NCBI RefSeq assembly: GCF_011397635.1
Contig: NC_064773.1
Coordinates: 6,468,782-6,532,781, forward strand
Direction: 5' to 3'
Length of the DNA: 64,000 bases
From: Epinephelus fuscoguttatus
Lineage: Eukaryota; Chordata; Actinopteri; Perciformes; Serranidae
Position numbers and translations under genes: made by a program. The notes beneath the pieces are model-generated. The model was given only the letters and a program-made list of their open reading frames with translations. It did no database searches and was not told the DNA's origin. How positions within the stretch are numbered: position 1 is the first letter of the stretch; every line of letters starts with the position of its first letter. Positions 24,387 to 35,400 of the stretch are shown one piece after another.

Positions 24387-25857
24387 TTTGTGACATACAC
24401 TTGTAGGTGCATTGTGTTCCTGTATAAGGTAACTGTAGCTTTTGGCCGGGAGCAGATACCACCAGGTGGTACCCAGCTGTCACTGTGTGTTTGGACCCTC
24501 AACCACAATACACTCTAGTTGGAGGGCCGGCAGTGATTGGCCAAATCACTGCCTATCTGCCCCTGGCCTCCAGCTTTCCTCCTCTCTCTTACTCCAATAC
24601 CAACAGGAGGCTCGTTCAGCCTCCTCCCCCATCTTGCGAGCAGCTTGTTTTTTGCTCCTTTCGTCAAGGCCCAGAGCTGACAATAATAGCCATGCTGACT
24701 TCTGGGAAACCAGAAACCTCTGCATCCAATCTCCACTGGGAAGAGCCACGCCTGCCAACCCTTGTCCTTAAAATCCTGGACTAAGGACTGGTACTTCAAG
24801 GCCTTCCTCTGGTGGGCCACTTTGCAGGCTTCCTCCCATGGCACTGTTAGCTCGACCAGAATTATCAGCCCCTTTTACACTGCAAGATTTTCGGCGAATG
24901 TTGGGCCGTTTCGCCGGCCAGCTGCAAGCATTTAGAGACACAGAGCCGGATTGACGAGTTGATCCAAGGTGCCCAATTTTCTGCCTCGTAGGGTAGACAT
25001 ATTGGCGGAACCTTTTTAGTTTAAACAGACCGAGGCGGCCTTCTGCAACGGGAGGGGCTGTTGATGACGCCACACGTGCAAGCCACTGGCAGTGGGTAAA
25101 CAGGAAACAGCTGATAGCTAGCGAGCAGCTAGCAGCAAGAGGGAAACACAAACCTGACAGACACTGTAAAGATGAGCAACTGGGGAGACAAGGAATTGCG
25201 CTCCCTCCTTGTCCTCGCAAACGAAGAGGCCATTAACCGTCAGATGACAGGGACGGTGAAGAACGGGCCAACTCACAAGAGAATCGCTGAAGGACTGACC
25301 AGCCGCGGCTTCCCTCCCACGTCACTGTGTACGTCACACGTTGAGCTACACATTTTGTTACTTGCTCACGCCCCCCATTGCCCCGAAAAAGGCACATTCT
25401 GTATAAACAAAAGTAGGTAGGCGGCATTTTGCTGCACTCCCCAATTTTGTCTTTATACTGCCAATGCTGAAAAAAGACTGATTGGGCTTTCCTGCAAATT
25501 TGCACAGTTCCTATCTAAAAAGGGCTATCTTCTGGTATTTGGTTGACCACAGCACGATGTCTGGCTGGAGGGTTGTGTGCACCACCTCTGGGAACTGCAG
25601 CCTTCTTCCCGGGTCAACCGCCATCTCCCAGGAACAGGCGGCTTGCAGCATATTGGATTTTGCTCTCTTGGTTGAGAAGGGCTTGGCTCCCTCCTTGATG
25701 AAGGAGATTGTCCTCTTTGAGGTTGTGCAGACCGGCCTCTCCTTGCGTCTCTCCTGCTCTAGTGTGTCAGCGAGGAATAGAAGAACTTTATCGTGGCGCC
25801 ACCTACTTGTAAACCGTCCTTGGGTTAGAGCTGTTTTGCACCCGGATAGTATGTGTG
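24387..25857 (-). mobile_element. LINE 3' fragment inserted into the Tc1 element
   Basis: On the minus strand two frames belong together: 25861-25511 (CKTALTQGRFTSRWRHDKVL, LLQAACSWEMAVDPGRRL, TLQPDIVLWSTKYQKIALFR) and 24856-24520 (VPWEEACKVAHQRKALKYQS, DKGWQAWLFPVEIGCRGF). In fish non-LTR elements the second stretch follows the first directly, as the C-terminal region with a PVEVGCRGF-type motif. Here they are separated by a further insertion. The exact junctions with the Tc1 element are good to a few bases. Confidence 0.65.
24866..25505. mobile_element. Third-level insertion with Myb/SANT-like ORF
   Basis: It begins AGCCCCTTTTACACTGCAAG and ends in loosely inverted AAAAAGGGCTAT near 25520. 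It splits the LINE frame. It carries a plus-strand frame from 25172 reading MSNWGDKELRSLLVLANEEA, the W-x2-KE-x-R-x-LL-x4-EE pattern of the Myb/SANT-like DNA-binding proteins that accompany PIF/Harbinger transposases. The frame is truncated soon after GFPPTS. The ends are approximate. Confidence 0.5.
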
Positions 25858-26239
25858 CCAATATGGACCAAAATCTCAGAGGAATGTTTCCAGCATCTTG
25901 TTGAATCTATGACACCAAGAATTAAGGCAGTTTTGAGCCCAGTACTAGCAAGGCGTACCCAATAAAGTGGCCAGTGAGTGTATTTTGATGCTGATAATTT
26001 TGTTCTTACATGCAGGACTTTTACCTGTAGCACACTATTTCTACACTGTGGTATTGCTATGTTTATTTAGGAAATGAGCATGTCTTCCACCACTGCAAAT
26101 AACCAATCTCTCTTCGCTGTGACTTTATTTTTTATTTATTTAATTAGAAACAGGATAATAACGCAGCAATAAAACATAAAAAGAACAGCAAGGAGAAAAA
26201 AGCCAGAAGAATGACAGTTATTCCTAGTCATTAGTCATG

Positions 26240-26449
26240 CTGGAGGGGCTTCGCCTCTTCAGATCAGCTGACTCGGGCTTCCGTAGCCGAGCAGCACATG
26301 ACCGGGAAATAAGGAAGTGTTGTGTCAAACAGAAACAGGGCCGAGTCTTGTCTCGTCTCCGGAGAGGACTCGCTAACAACATTTCACGCTCTTGTAGGAC
26401 ACGGAGCTGAGGACAGAGACGGACAGCGGCAGTAGTTTATCACTAATTT
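26240..26449 (+). promoter_or_regulatory. GNS 5' region and leader
   Basis: GC-richer stretch directly upstream of the GNS start codon. It contains TCAGCTGA (26265-26272) and AGCACATGACC (26292-26302). The latter agrees at 7 of 10 positions with the lysosomal CLEAR motif GTCACGTGAC, which is bound by TFEB-type factors in genes for lysosomal enzymes. The leader near 26340-26440 is CpG-containing. No TATA box is evident. Confidence 0.35.
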
Positions 26450-29400
26450 ATGAAAATGGCTTTAAAGCGCTCGTGTCCGCTGCTCTTATTAAACTGTCTC
26501 CTTATCTGCGTCACTTTGTGGAGCAACCTGAGCAACGGGGTGGTTGCCAAATCATCCCGGAGACCCAACATTGTTCTGATCCTCACCGACGACTTGGACA
26601 TCGCTATCGGGGGTCTGGTGGGTGGATTTATAATGTCTTTGTGCTTTTATAGGTGTTTACCAGAGAGTCGTGACTTTGTGTTTGCAGCTCAGATTTAACT
26701 CATCATGTCACTGGGTAAATGCGCAATTTAATTAAACTTGACATTTAGTTGTAGTCCAGTGTGATGAAGCTGAGTGCTCACATTCCTCCTGGATGGACGC
26801 ATCATTTAGGCATGTCACAGAGTCAGCAGCTTTAACATTTGCTCCAATCTGCTCCCACCCTCCCTCCTTCTAACAAGCCTCAGCCACAGACATGTAACCA
26901 GATCCCATTGAAAAAATCAGGTAATTTAATGGCGTGATATGTGATCCTGATGCTTGTGGTTAAAACTGCTGCCACCCTAAAACTAGGCGAGAGATTGTCC
27001 GATGTGCTGAGAGGAACTCTGGAGGCTCCAGTGTCAATATGTGTGTGGGGATCGACTGATATGTTTTTTGCAGAGCCGATGTCAATACCGATTATCATAA
27101 AACAGAGATACCGATAGCCGATATTTACAACCAATATATGTCTGCTGTAAAAATCATAGTTGACACAGAATTAGCACAAACTTCTTGTGTTTATTTGAAC
27201 TTTGAACATGAATCTATTAAAGAAGCTCCAAGGTTGTTAATAATGATGATGTTCCTAATGACTGATTCCCTGATGTTTAATCAGTCGACTAGTATCAATG
27301 TCAGAAAACACTCAGAAAGCAGTCAAAATTGAGCACAGTTTAATGTGTAAGGTTAAACATTTTCCGAAAAAATATTGCATATATGATGCGAACTATTTGA
27401 AATAGTTAACCCCCTTTTTTTAATAACCAAAGTGTGTCTTAGATGCCACTGAAATGTGTTGCACTTTGCTCTGTGCATCACGAACATTGCACGTTATCCT
27501 ACAAAACATGATAACTCACTAAATAAAATATAAATTTTTGACTGTGTATTTAACATCCCGACTTATTTCAATTAAAAAAACACACCCAAACACAAACACT
27601 CAGTTTAACTGACAAGTATCTCTGAGGCCAACTAGTGAGGTAAGCAACGTTTGATTGACTAGTCGATTTAATTGTGCACACCCCTAGTTAATGAACAGTG
27701 TGGAATATTTTATCTACATTACATGTCGTTTGATTGATTATCTGTATTCTGTATGCCAAATATGTGAGAATAGAGACAGAGCGTTACAGTCCATGTTAGT
27801 TATGTCTTCATAGAGAACAAGCTTAGTCATGTAGCCATTTGCACAGAGCTGCAGCCTCACTACATCCTGATCTGATCACGACTGTAAGAAAAAAAAAGGA
27901 GCTTGTTGCCTGATTTGAGAACATCTGAGTGCAAAAGAAGCCAAAAAATTATTCAGTTAATTAATCTGTCTTATCACACTGACTGTTTTCCTTCCAGAGC
28001 CCACTCACCAAGACGAAAAAACTCATCGGTGATGCAGGGATATCGTTCACAAACGCAGTGAGTATCATCAACATCACTGTTGCCACAACATGTGGCTGAT
28101 ATTTATATATTGGAGATATTAAAACAGCTGTTTACCCTCCTCTCCTCTCAGTTTGTGGCCAGCCCGCTGTGCTGCCCCAGCCGAGCCAGCATCCTGACGG
28201 GGAAATACCCCCACAACCACCACGTCATCAACAACACGTTAGAGGGAAACTGCAGCAGCAAAGCTTGGCAGAAGAGCGAGGAGGCCCACACCTTCCCCGC
28301 ACTGCTGAAGACATACGCCGGCTACCAGACCTTCTTCGCTGGGAAATATCTCAACCAGGTAACAGATGATAAAACTACATTAAAATGATGGGTACACCTC
28401 ACAATACGTGGACACATTGGGTATTAAAGGGACAGTTCACCCCAAAATCAATCTACATATTTTTCTTCTCACCTGTAGTGCTGTTTATCAGTCTAGATAG
28501 TTAATGGAATGGAATAATGGAACTAGATGTCGCTCAGCTTGTGGTGCTCAAAGTACCAAAAATACATTTGAAAAACTCAATATCAGTGTCTCTTTCCAGA
28601 AATCATGACCTGGTTACTCAAGATAATCCACAGACCTTGTTGTGAGCTGTTTCATGTAGGAACTATTTTCTTTCTACTGAACATTATAAAGGTGAAAAGT
28701 CCATATGCACTCACATCAGTCCTGTCTTTGTTCTGCCTGGCATGTTTGGAGGGAAATGGAGAGTCACAGGCCTGAAGGGTGGAGTTCTGTAATCTTGGGG
28801 GAGTGGTGTAGTCAGGTGTGACAGTGATGCAGGTGGGTGGAGACTTAGGATTTAACAGCACTACAGGGGCACATTTAATTTCAAAACACTGTGCACCATT
28901 TTGATTTGTCGGTTGAAAGATGTGTCTTTTAAACGTGTCTTTTTGATTTTGGGGTGAACTGTCCCTTTAAGCACCAAGGCCTCCTTCTCTGCTCTCTTGA
29001 GTGCTTTAAGTGTGCTGCTTTTAATTGGGGGAAAAAACCCTACATTCATCTGAAGAATGAGGAAGTGAGAACTTATTTCCTTTACTAATTTAGTTATGTT
29101 TACATAAGCTAATTGCACATCAGAGCTCGACTTCCTGTCGTTCATGAACCCGCCCTTAAATCTGTTTATCAGCGTGCACAGAGGCTTTTAGTCTGACGTC
29201 AGAGAATATGGGAACTGAAGGAGCAGCTGCTGCCCCTGTGGAATAGCTGTCAATTAATCATCAAACTAAAATAAGATGTATTCAAAGAGCCGTCTACACA
29301 CCTTTGATTGTGGGTCATATCAGGTGGAAACAGTTACACAGTCACAGGATCTTCTGTCACACGGTTTAATGTCGTGATAAAGTCCCACTGTCAGAGTTGC

Positions 29401-32400
29401 ATCTACCCTTGTGATAAACAGATGGTCAGATGGGGAACCGAGACCTCGGTTTCACCTAAACAGCAACAAATGACACTTAACTTTGTTTACCCACTTCCCC
29501 TCCTCTCTCCCTGTGTCTCAGGATTTCCTAACCCTTTTCACTTTTAAAGTCAACTTGTGACCCGTCATCCCAGGTCACCTCACATGTCCTTCACTGTGGA
29601 CGAGTGGTGAGCAGCATGGCAATATTTGTCAGGGGTAGGGATCTCTACGCACCTCACGATTCATTTTGATTCTGATTCAGAGGTCTATGATTTGATTACA
29701 GATTATTATTCTTGCATCTGGGGCGGTTTGCAGCTGAGTGTGAGGCGATCGGGATGAGAGTCAGCACTTCGAAATCCGAGGCCATGGTTCTCTGCCGGAA
29801 ACCGGTGGATTGCCCCCTCAGGTTTGGGGGAAAGTTACTTCCTCAAGTGAGAGAGTTCAAGTATCTCAGGGTCTTGTTCATGAGTGAGGGTAGAGATGGA
29901 TTTGTGGTTTGGTGCGGCTTCTGCAGTGATGCGGGCACTGCATCGGACAGTCGTGGTGAAGAGGGAGCTGAGCCAGAAGGCGAAGGTTTCGATTTACTGG
30001 TCCATTTACTTCTGGACAGTGACCGAAAGAATGACGTTGTGGATACAAGTGTCCGATTCCTCCATCGGGTGGCTGGGCTCAGCCTTAGAGATAGAGTAAG
30101 GAGCCTGGACATTCGGAGGGAGCTCGGAGTAGAGCCGCTGCTCCTTCACGTCGAAAGGGGTCAGTTGAGGTGGTTCAGGCATCTGATCAGGATGCTTCCT
30201 GGGCGCCTCCTGCTGGAGGTGTTCTGGGCACGTCCCACTGGCAGGAGGCCCCGGGGCAGACCCAGAACACACTGGAGGGATTACATATCTCATCTGGCCT
30301 GGGAACACCTTGGGGTCCTCCAGGAGGAGCTGGAAAGTGTTGCTGGGGAGAGGGACGTCTGGGGTGCTTCACTTGGCTACATTGCTACTTTTAAAACATA
30401 GTGTCCATTGTATCCATCTGCGGTTGCTCACGTTCAACCATCCTCATCAAAACTCAAGAAGTAGCCAAACTTAAGACATAAACATGACACAGTGGCGCAC
30501 AATGTTTTATGTCTGTAAGTACGTCTGATGGTTTCAGCCGTAAGGAACTCAGGGAAATCCACAATATGATATTATCATGATACTTTCGTCATGATACAGT
30601 ATAAACTATTAACCTATCTTTTAACTAGTTTTTATTTCACAGTATTGCTGTTACTGTTATCTATTCTGTGGCATTGTCATCATTTCTATTGTCTTGTGTG
30701 TTTGTCCTTTTTTCTCGTTTTTATGTCCTGCGTGCTGCACGAACCTGCGTGAAAGGTGCTACACAAATAAAGTTTGAGTGATTTATCTGTCTTGTTTTTC
30801 TTGTACTGCTGTACAACTATAAAAACTAATCGTAAACTATGTCTCGATGGCACTTAGCTTGTGTGTGTGTGTCATTAAATACACACTCTGCTGTGTGTGT
30901 GTGTGTTTCAGTATGGGCACTCAGAGGCTGGTGGAGTGGAGCATGTTCCTCCAGGCTGGAACTACTGGGTCGGACTGGTAAGACTAGAACTTTTCTTCTT
31001 TACGTTTTCAACCTTTCAGCCACATATTTACTCCGAGGCTACTTCCTGTCTGACTTCTTTAGTCCAGTTTTGGACAGAATGAAGCTCTTTAAACTGGTCC
31101 TGTCAGTAAAATCCTGAACCTCATCCTGATTCAGTTCCAGCTCAGCTTGTTTTACGAACTCGCTCCGAAACAAGTCACAATAACATGAAGCTTTGTCACT
31201 TTCTACATTGTTTACAAGGAGATGAGGCAATAAAGCACAAACTACGTCCAGATATTTACTTTTATTGGTCTTTAAAAAGAAAAAATTAGCACAAAAAAAA
31301 ATAGTAAAAAGTTATTACCGGGAAAATTAGCAAGAAAAGAAAAGTGGGGGGAAAAAAAAAAAAATTAAAAAAAGGAAATGACCTGAAAAAGGGGCTAAAA
31401 ATTGAAAAATACATACATATATGTATTCCATAAAATAAGTTTGACTAAATAATTATAATAATCATAAATATATTTTTTTGTAACCATTTATCCCGGTTTT
31501 CTGGGCATTTTTTTTACCTATTTTTTTATAAATAATTTTCTGTCTCTCTATTTTTAATAATAAATTTTTAGTTGATCCCCCCGGGAAAAAAAATCAAACC
31601 GATTTGCTCTGATTTCCAAGGTTTAAATGCTTGTGAAAGGCATCTGAATGCAGCACAAGAAAACTGATGTCAATCCAGGTTTCAAAAGGTTAATGTAGAA
31701 TTACATTAGAGAGAGACCTTTAACTTTTCCTCTTCTAAATATCACCCTGAGCACCAGTGAACAGTTTTAGTGTCCCGTGATGGACTACAGGTTGTGTCCA
31801 AGGTTTTTTTGTCACCCTAATAATAAAGCCTGGGATGAAAATGATCATTTCATAAAACACAAAAGTTTCCAGAGGAGGTTTCAGCTCACCAACATCTCTA
31901 TGGGAAGTTTATTTTTTCCTGCCGCTGCATCAGAGCGGCAATCTGAGTTCACTTCAGGTGGTCATGTGACTGGACGCTCTCTGCAGACGGAGCCAGACTG
32001 ATAAATAGGTTAAAATTAGTTTTTTTTAAAATCTCTAACTGGTTCACAGAAGTCACGGAACAGAGGTCATGGATGTAATACGGCTGCACTGCAGCCCAGT
32101 TTATCTTCGCCGTTATTGAACAAACACAGATACGTGAGAAGAGTGGGTCTCGTGACCTGACGGCTTATCACAACACAGCGTCGTGAAGTTTATATGAGAC
32201 AGAATCCCGTGATGCTACGGCAAAACATGCAGCTTCTTACTGTCTACCCCTACCTCAGGTTAGAATGAGCATCTACCATCTACAACATTACGGGGACATT
32301 CTGCATTATGAGGACATTTGCGTTTAGTATTTCAATTCAAGTAACATTCTGAATGCAGGACTTTGGCTTGTAGCAGCATTTCTACACTGTAGTGTCACTA

Positions 32401-35400
32401 CTGTTATTTAATAAAAGATGTGAATACTTGCTCCACCACTGCTGCTCTCAGCTTTAGTGTCTCTGACTGAGGGGTTGGACACCGTGTCAAACAGCGACCA
32501 TAAAGTTTAGAGTCTTGGATCCCGTTTCGGTGCATGTGACCATGATGAATCTGAAATGTAATCTGCTAACTTGCTCTAGAAAATGTACAGATCACAAGAG
32601 CCTACAGATAGCGAGGTGCAAGCCTGTAAGTGCTGACCGCCTAAAGTCTTTAGGTGTTCTTATTCTGCATCTATTATCTGTCCGTTTGCCTCTGATTCAA
32701 CCATATTATTGGCTTTTTGTGATCTATGTTAGACTTCATAAGCACACTCACTCAGTCCAGTGATTTCTGCACAGTCTCACTAATAAGGTTAAAAATGATC
32801 CTAATTTATTGTGGTCCGTACGACTGAAGGCCCTGATCACACAGAAAGCGTTTTAGCAGCTAGAGGCGGGTTTTTTTGTAATTGTTTTTCATGAGAATGA
32901 AGCTTTTTGCTCGCTGTTTTTGTGTTGTGACATGCCTCACGTTTCTGCGCTCTAGGCGCCTGGCGTTTTTGCCGGAGCGCTCTGAACTCCTCGAGTTGAA
33001 AAAACTTCAACTCAAGGTGGACAAACGCCCCACGTCATCTTTTTACACTGTCCAATTGGATGACTTGAGAGGCGGGCCTTCTGTGGTGGTCATGACAACA
33101 AGTTTACAGCTGGTAAAAAATAGAGTGTGCCAGGGCTGACGTCAAAACCCGGAAGTTTAGCATCGCGCTGGTTCCCGGAAGAGAAAGTGAATGTGATTTT
33201 TGCATTGCGTTTTGGATTATGTCAGAAAATAAGCTCTGTGGCTAACACAAGTTTATGATACTTACAGGTTTTGTTCAGCGAGATAATCTTCACATATGAA
33301 CACCTTTTCATACCGCATTTGAAGCTTAAATGTGATCACCAGAAGTAAAAAGCTAACGTTAGGCTTTAACGAACTACATGACTACTCCACGGTCGCATGA
33401 CTCTTGACGTCACCGCCACTAAGCTTTCAACTGATTTCGGCCGCTTTATTTTAAAAACATTGTATAATGGGGAAATCGGACTGTTGAAGCTAAATAAGAA
33501 GCTGTAATGGCGGACTGCCAGCACTCTCGCCTGTTCGGGGGTGATGACGTTTAATGTCCCCGACAGGGTTTGTAGTCGTATTGAGCAACTTGTTAGCAAC
33601 CGCCTTTTTTACGACACGTAAAAGCTTCAAAATTCACAAGTAGGGTATAGAGTGTGCCAGTAAACCCGGAACTCCGTTAGCGCTTTTAGCACTTCCGGTT
33701 CTCTCGTCTAAAAGTCAATACGTTTTTTGAATGGGATTTTGGTAAAATGCCTCAAATAAGGTCTGTGGTTAACAAAAGCTTAAGTGAGTTTCAGGTTTTG
33801 TTCTACGGCATAAAACACGTCAGTAAATACCCTACTTGTGAATTTTGAAGCTTTTACGTGTCGTAAGAAAGGCGGTTGCTAACAAGTTGCTCAATACGAC
33901 TACAAACCCTGTCGGGGACATTAAACGTCATCACCCCCGAACAGGCAAGAGTGCTGGCAGTCCGCCATTACAGCTTCTTATTTAGCTTAAACAGTCCAAT
34001 TTCCCCATTAAACAGTGTTTTTAAAATAAAGTGGCAGAAATCAGTTGAAAGCTTAGTGGCGGTGACGTCAAGAGTCATGTGACCGTGGGGTAGTCATGTA
34101 GTCCGTTAAAGCCTAACGTTAGCTTTTTACTTCTGGCGATCGCATTTAAGCTTCAAATGCGGTATGAAAGGTGTTCATATGTGAAGATTATCTCGCTGAA
34201 CAAAACCTGTAAGTATCATAAACTTGTGTTAGCCACAGAGCTTATTTTCTGACATAATCCAAAACGCAATGCAAAAATCACATTCACTTTCTCTTCCGGG
34301 AACCAGTGCGATGCTAAACTTCCGGGTTTTGACGTCAGCCCTGGCACACTATTTACTGACGTGTTTTATGTCGTAGAACAAAACCTGAAACTCGCTTAAG
34401 CTTTTGTTAACCACAGACCTTATTTGAGGCATTTTACCAAAATCCCATTCAAAAAACGTGTTGACTTTTAGACGAGAGAACCAGAAGTGCTAAAAGCGCT
34501 AACGGAGTTCCGGGTTTACTGGCACACTCTATTGAGGAGAAACTGGTGGTAGCAGTAGCGGTTGCTTACTAGCTAGCGATAGACAGTAGGTTGTCAAACT
34601 GCCCCTGAGTCATCCTAAAATATGCCTGGAAGCGGCCTTCATGGAGGAGAAGCTCCTGGACCAACTGGTGGTACTCCCCGTGATCCAGCCTCTTTTTTAG
34701 GGTCTCATGTACCCACACAGATCTCTGTTGATCTGCTGACAGCCTCTCACCCTCAACCAGAGCTACAGACAGCACCCTCTCCCTCAACATGTCAGGAACT
34801 AGATACTAGTTACTGGGGGGAAATGGACAGTAGATTGATTACACAGGAAGGTTAGTGTAAGGACGTGATGGGGTGGTAGCCTGGCAACAATAAAAAGGCG
34901 CAGTAGCATTAAATAATATACCAAAAAAAAAAAAGGCAGTGCGGTGCACCTTGTGTTTTGCAACCCGCAAAACGCTTCATGTGTGATCGGGGCCTAAAAG
35001 AGTTTCATATAAGTTGTTTGTGTTTTCCAGGAGAAGAACTCTAAATACTACAACTACACTCTGTCAGTGAACGGGAAGCCGGAGACACATGGAGCCGACT
35101 ACAACAAAGACTACCTGACAGACGTCCTGGTGAGACAACTGTGAAATGTTAAACCTTACATTTTACATTATTACCTCTGCCAAGAAGACTTAGTGGTTTG
35201 TTTGTCAGTAGGATAACAGAAAAACTAATGGCTTGATGTCAATGGGCAGCAATAGGCCAAGGTAGAACCTATTAAATTTTAGAAGGGATCCAAATTACGA
35301 GGTGGATACACAAATTATTTTTTGCTTTCGTTGATGTTTCAAGATCAGGCTGTTGACTAAAAATGTTAAATTTAGTGCTGTCAAAATAACACGTTCATTC

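Larger units (their letters stand above)
23480..25975 (+). mobile_element. Tc1-like transposon, degenerate and interrupted
   Basis: Conserved transposase pieces appear in order in different frames: LSDFERGMVVGARRAGLS-like (23593-23645), DARGQRRMARL (23740), the QQDNAPCHKA motif (24195-24235, second catalytic Asp), and PPQSPDISPIEHLWD (24270-24312, catalytic Glu). The C-terminal piece and right end CAATAAAGTGGCCAGTGAGT follow at 25858-25980. Between GATGTCATCATGT (24386) and CAATATGG (25859), about 1.47 kb of foreign sequence is inserted. Several internal deletions and stops make it dead. Confidence 0.85.
32828..34995 (-). mobile_element. PIF/Harbinger-like element in GNS intron 4
   Basis: The left end AGGCCCTGATCACACAGAAA is inverted at 34975-34995 (reverse reads AGGCCCCGATCACACATGAA). 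The right part contains, on the minus strand, the N-terminus of a HARBI1-like transposase (34790-34569). A different element (33121-34531) interrupts it. I could not define a clean 3-bp duplication. Confidence 0.65.

Noticed and set aside
26618..26698. Continuation of the GNS first exon to the stop at 26698
   Set aside because: A donor GTGGGT at 26618 joins in phase to [11 protein letters not shown] in exon 2, matching the family; the extension does not.
33366..34082. Near-identical 77- and 68-codon frames on opposite strands
   Set aside because: Mirror translations of the inverted arms of the self-inserted MITE.
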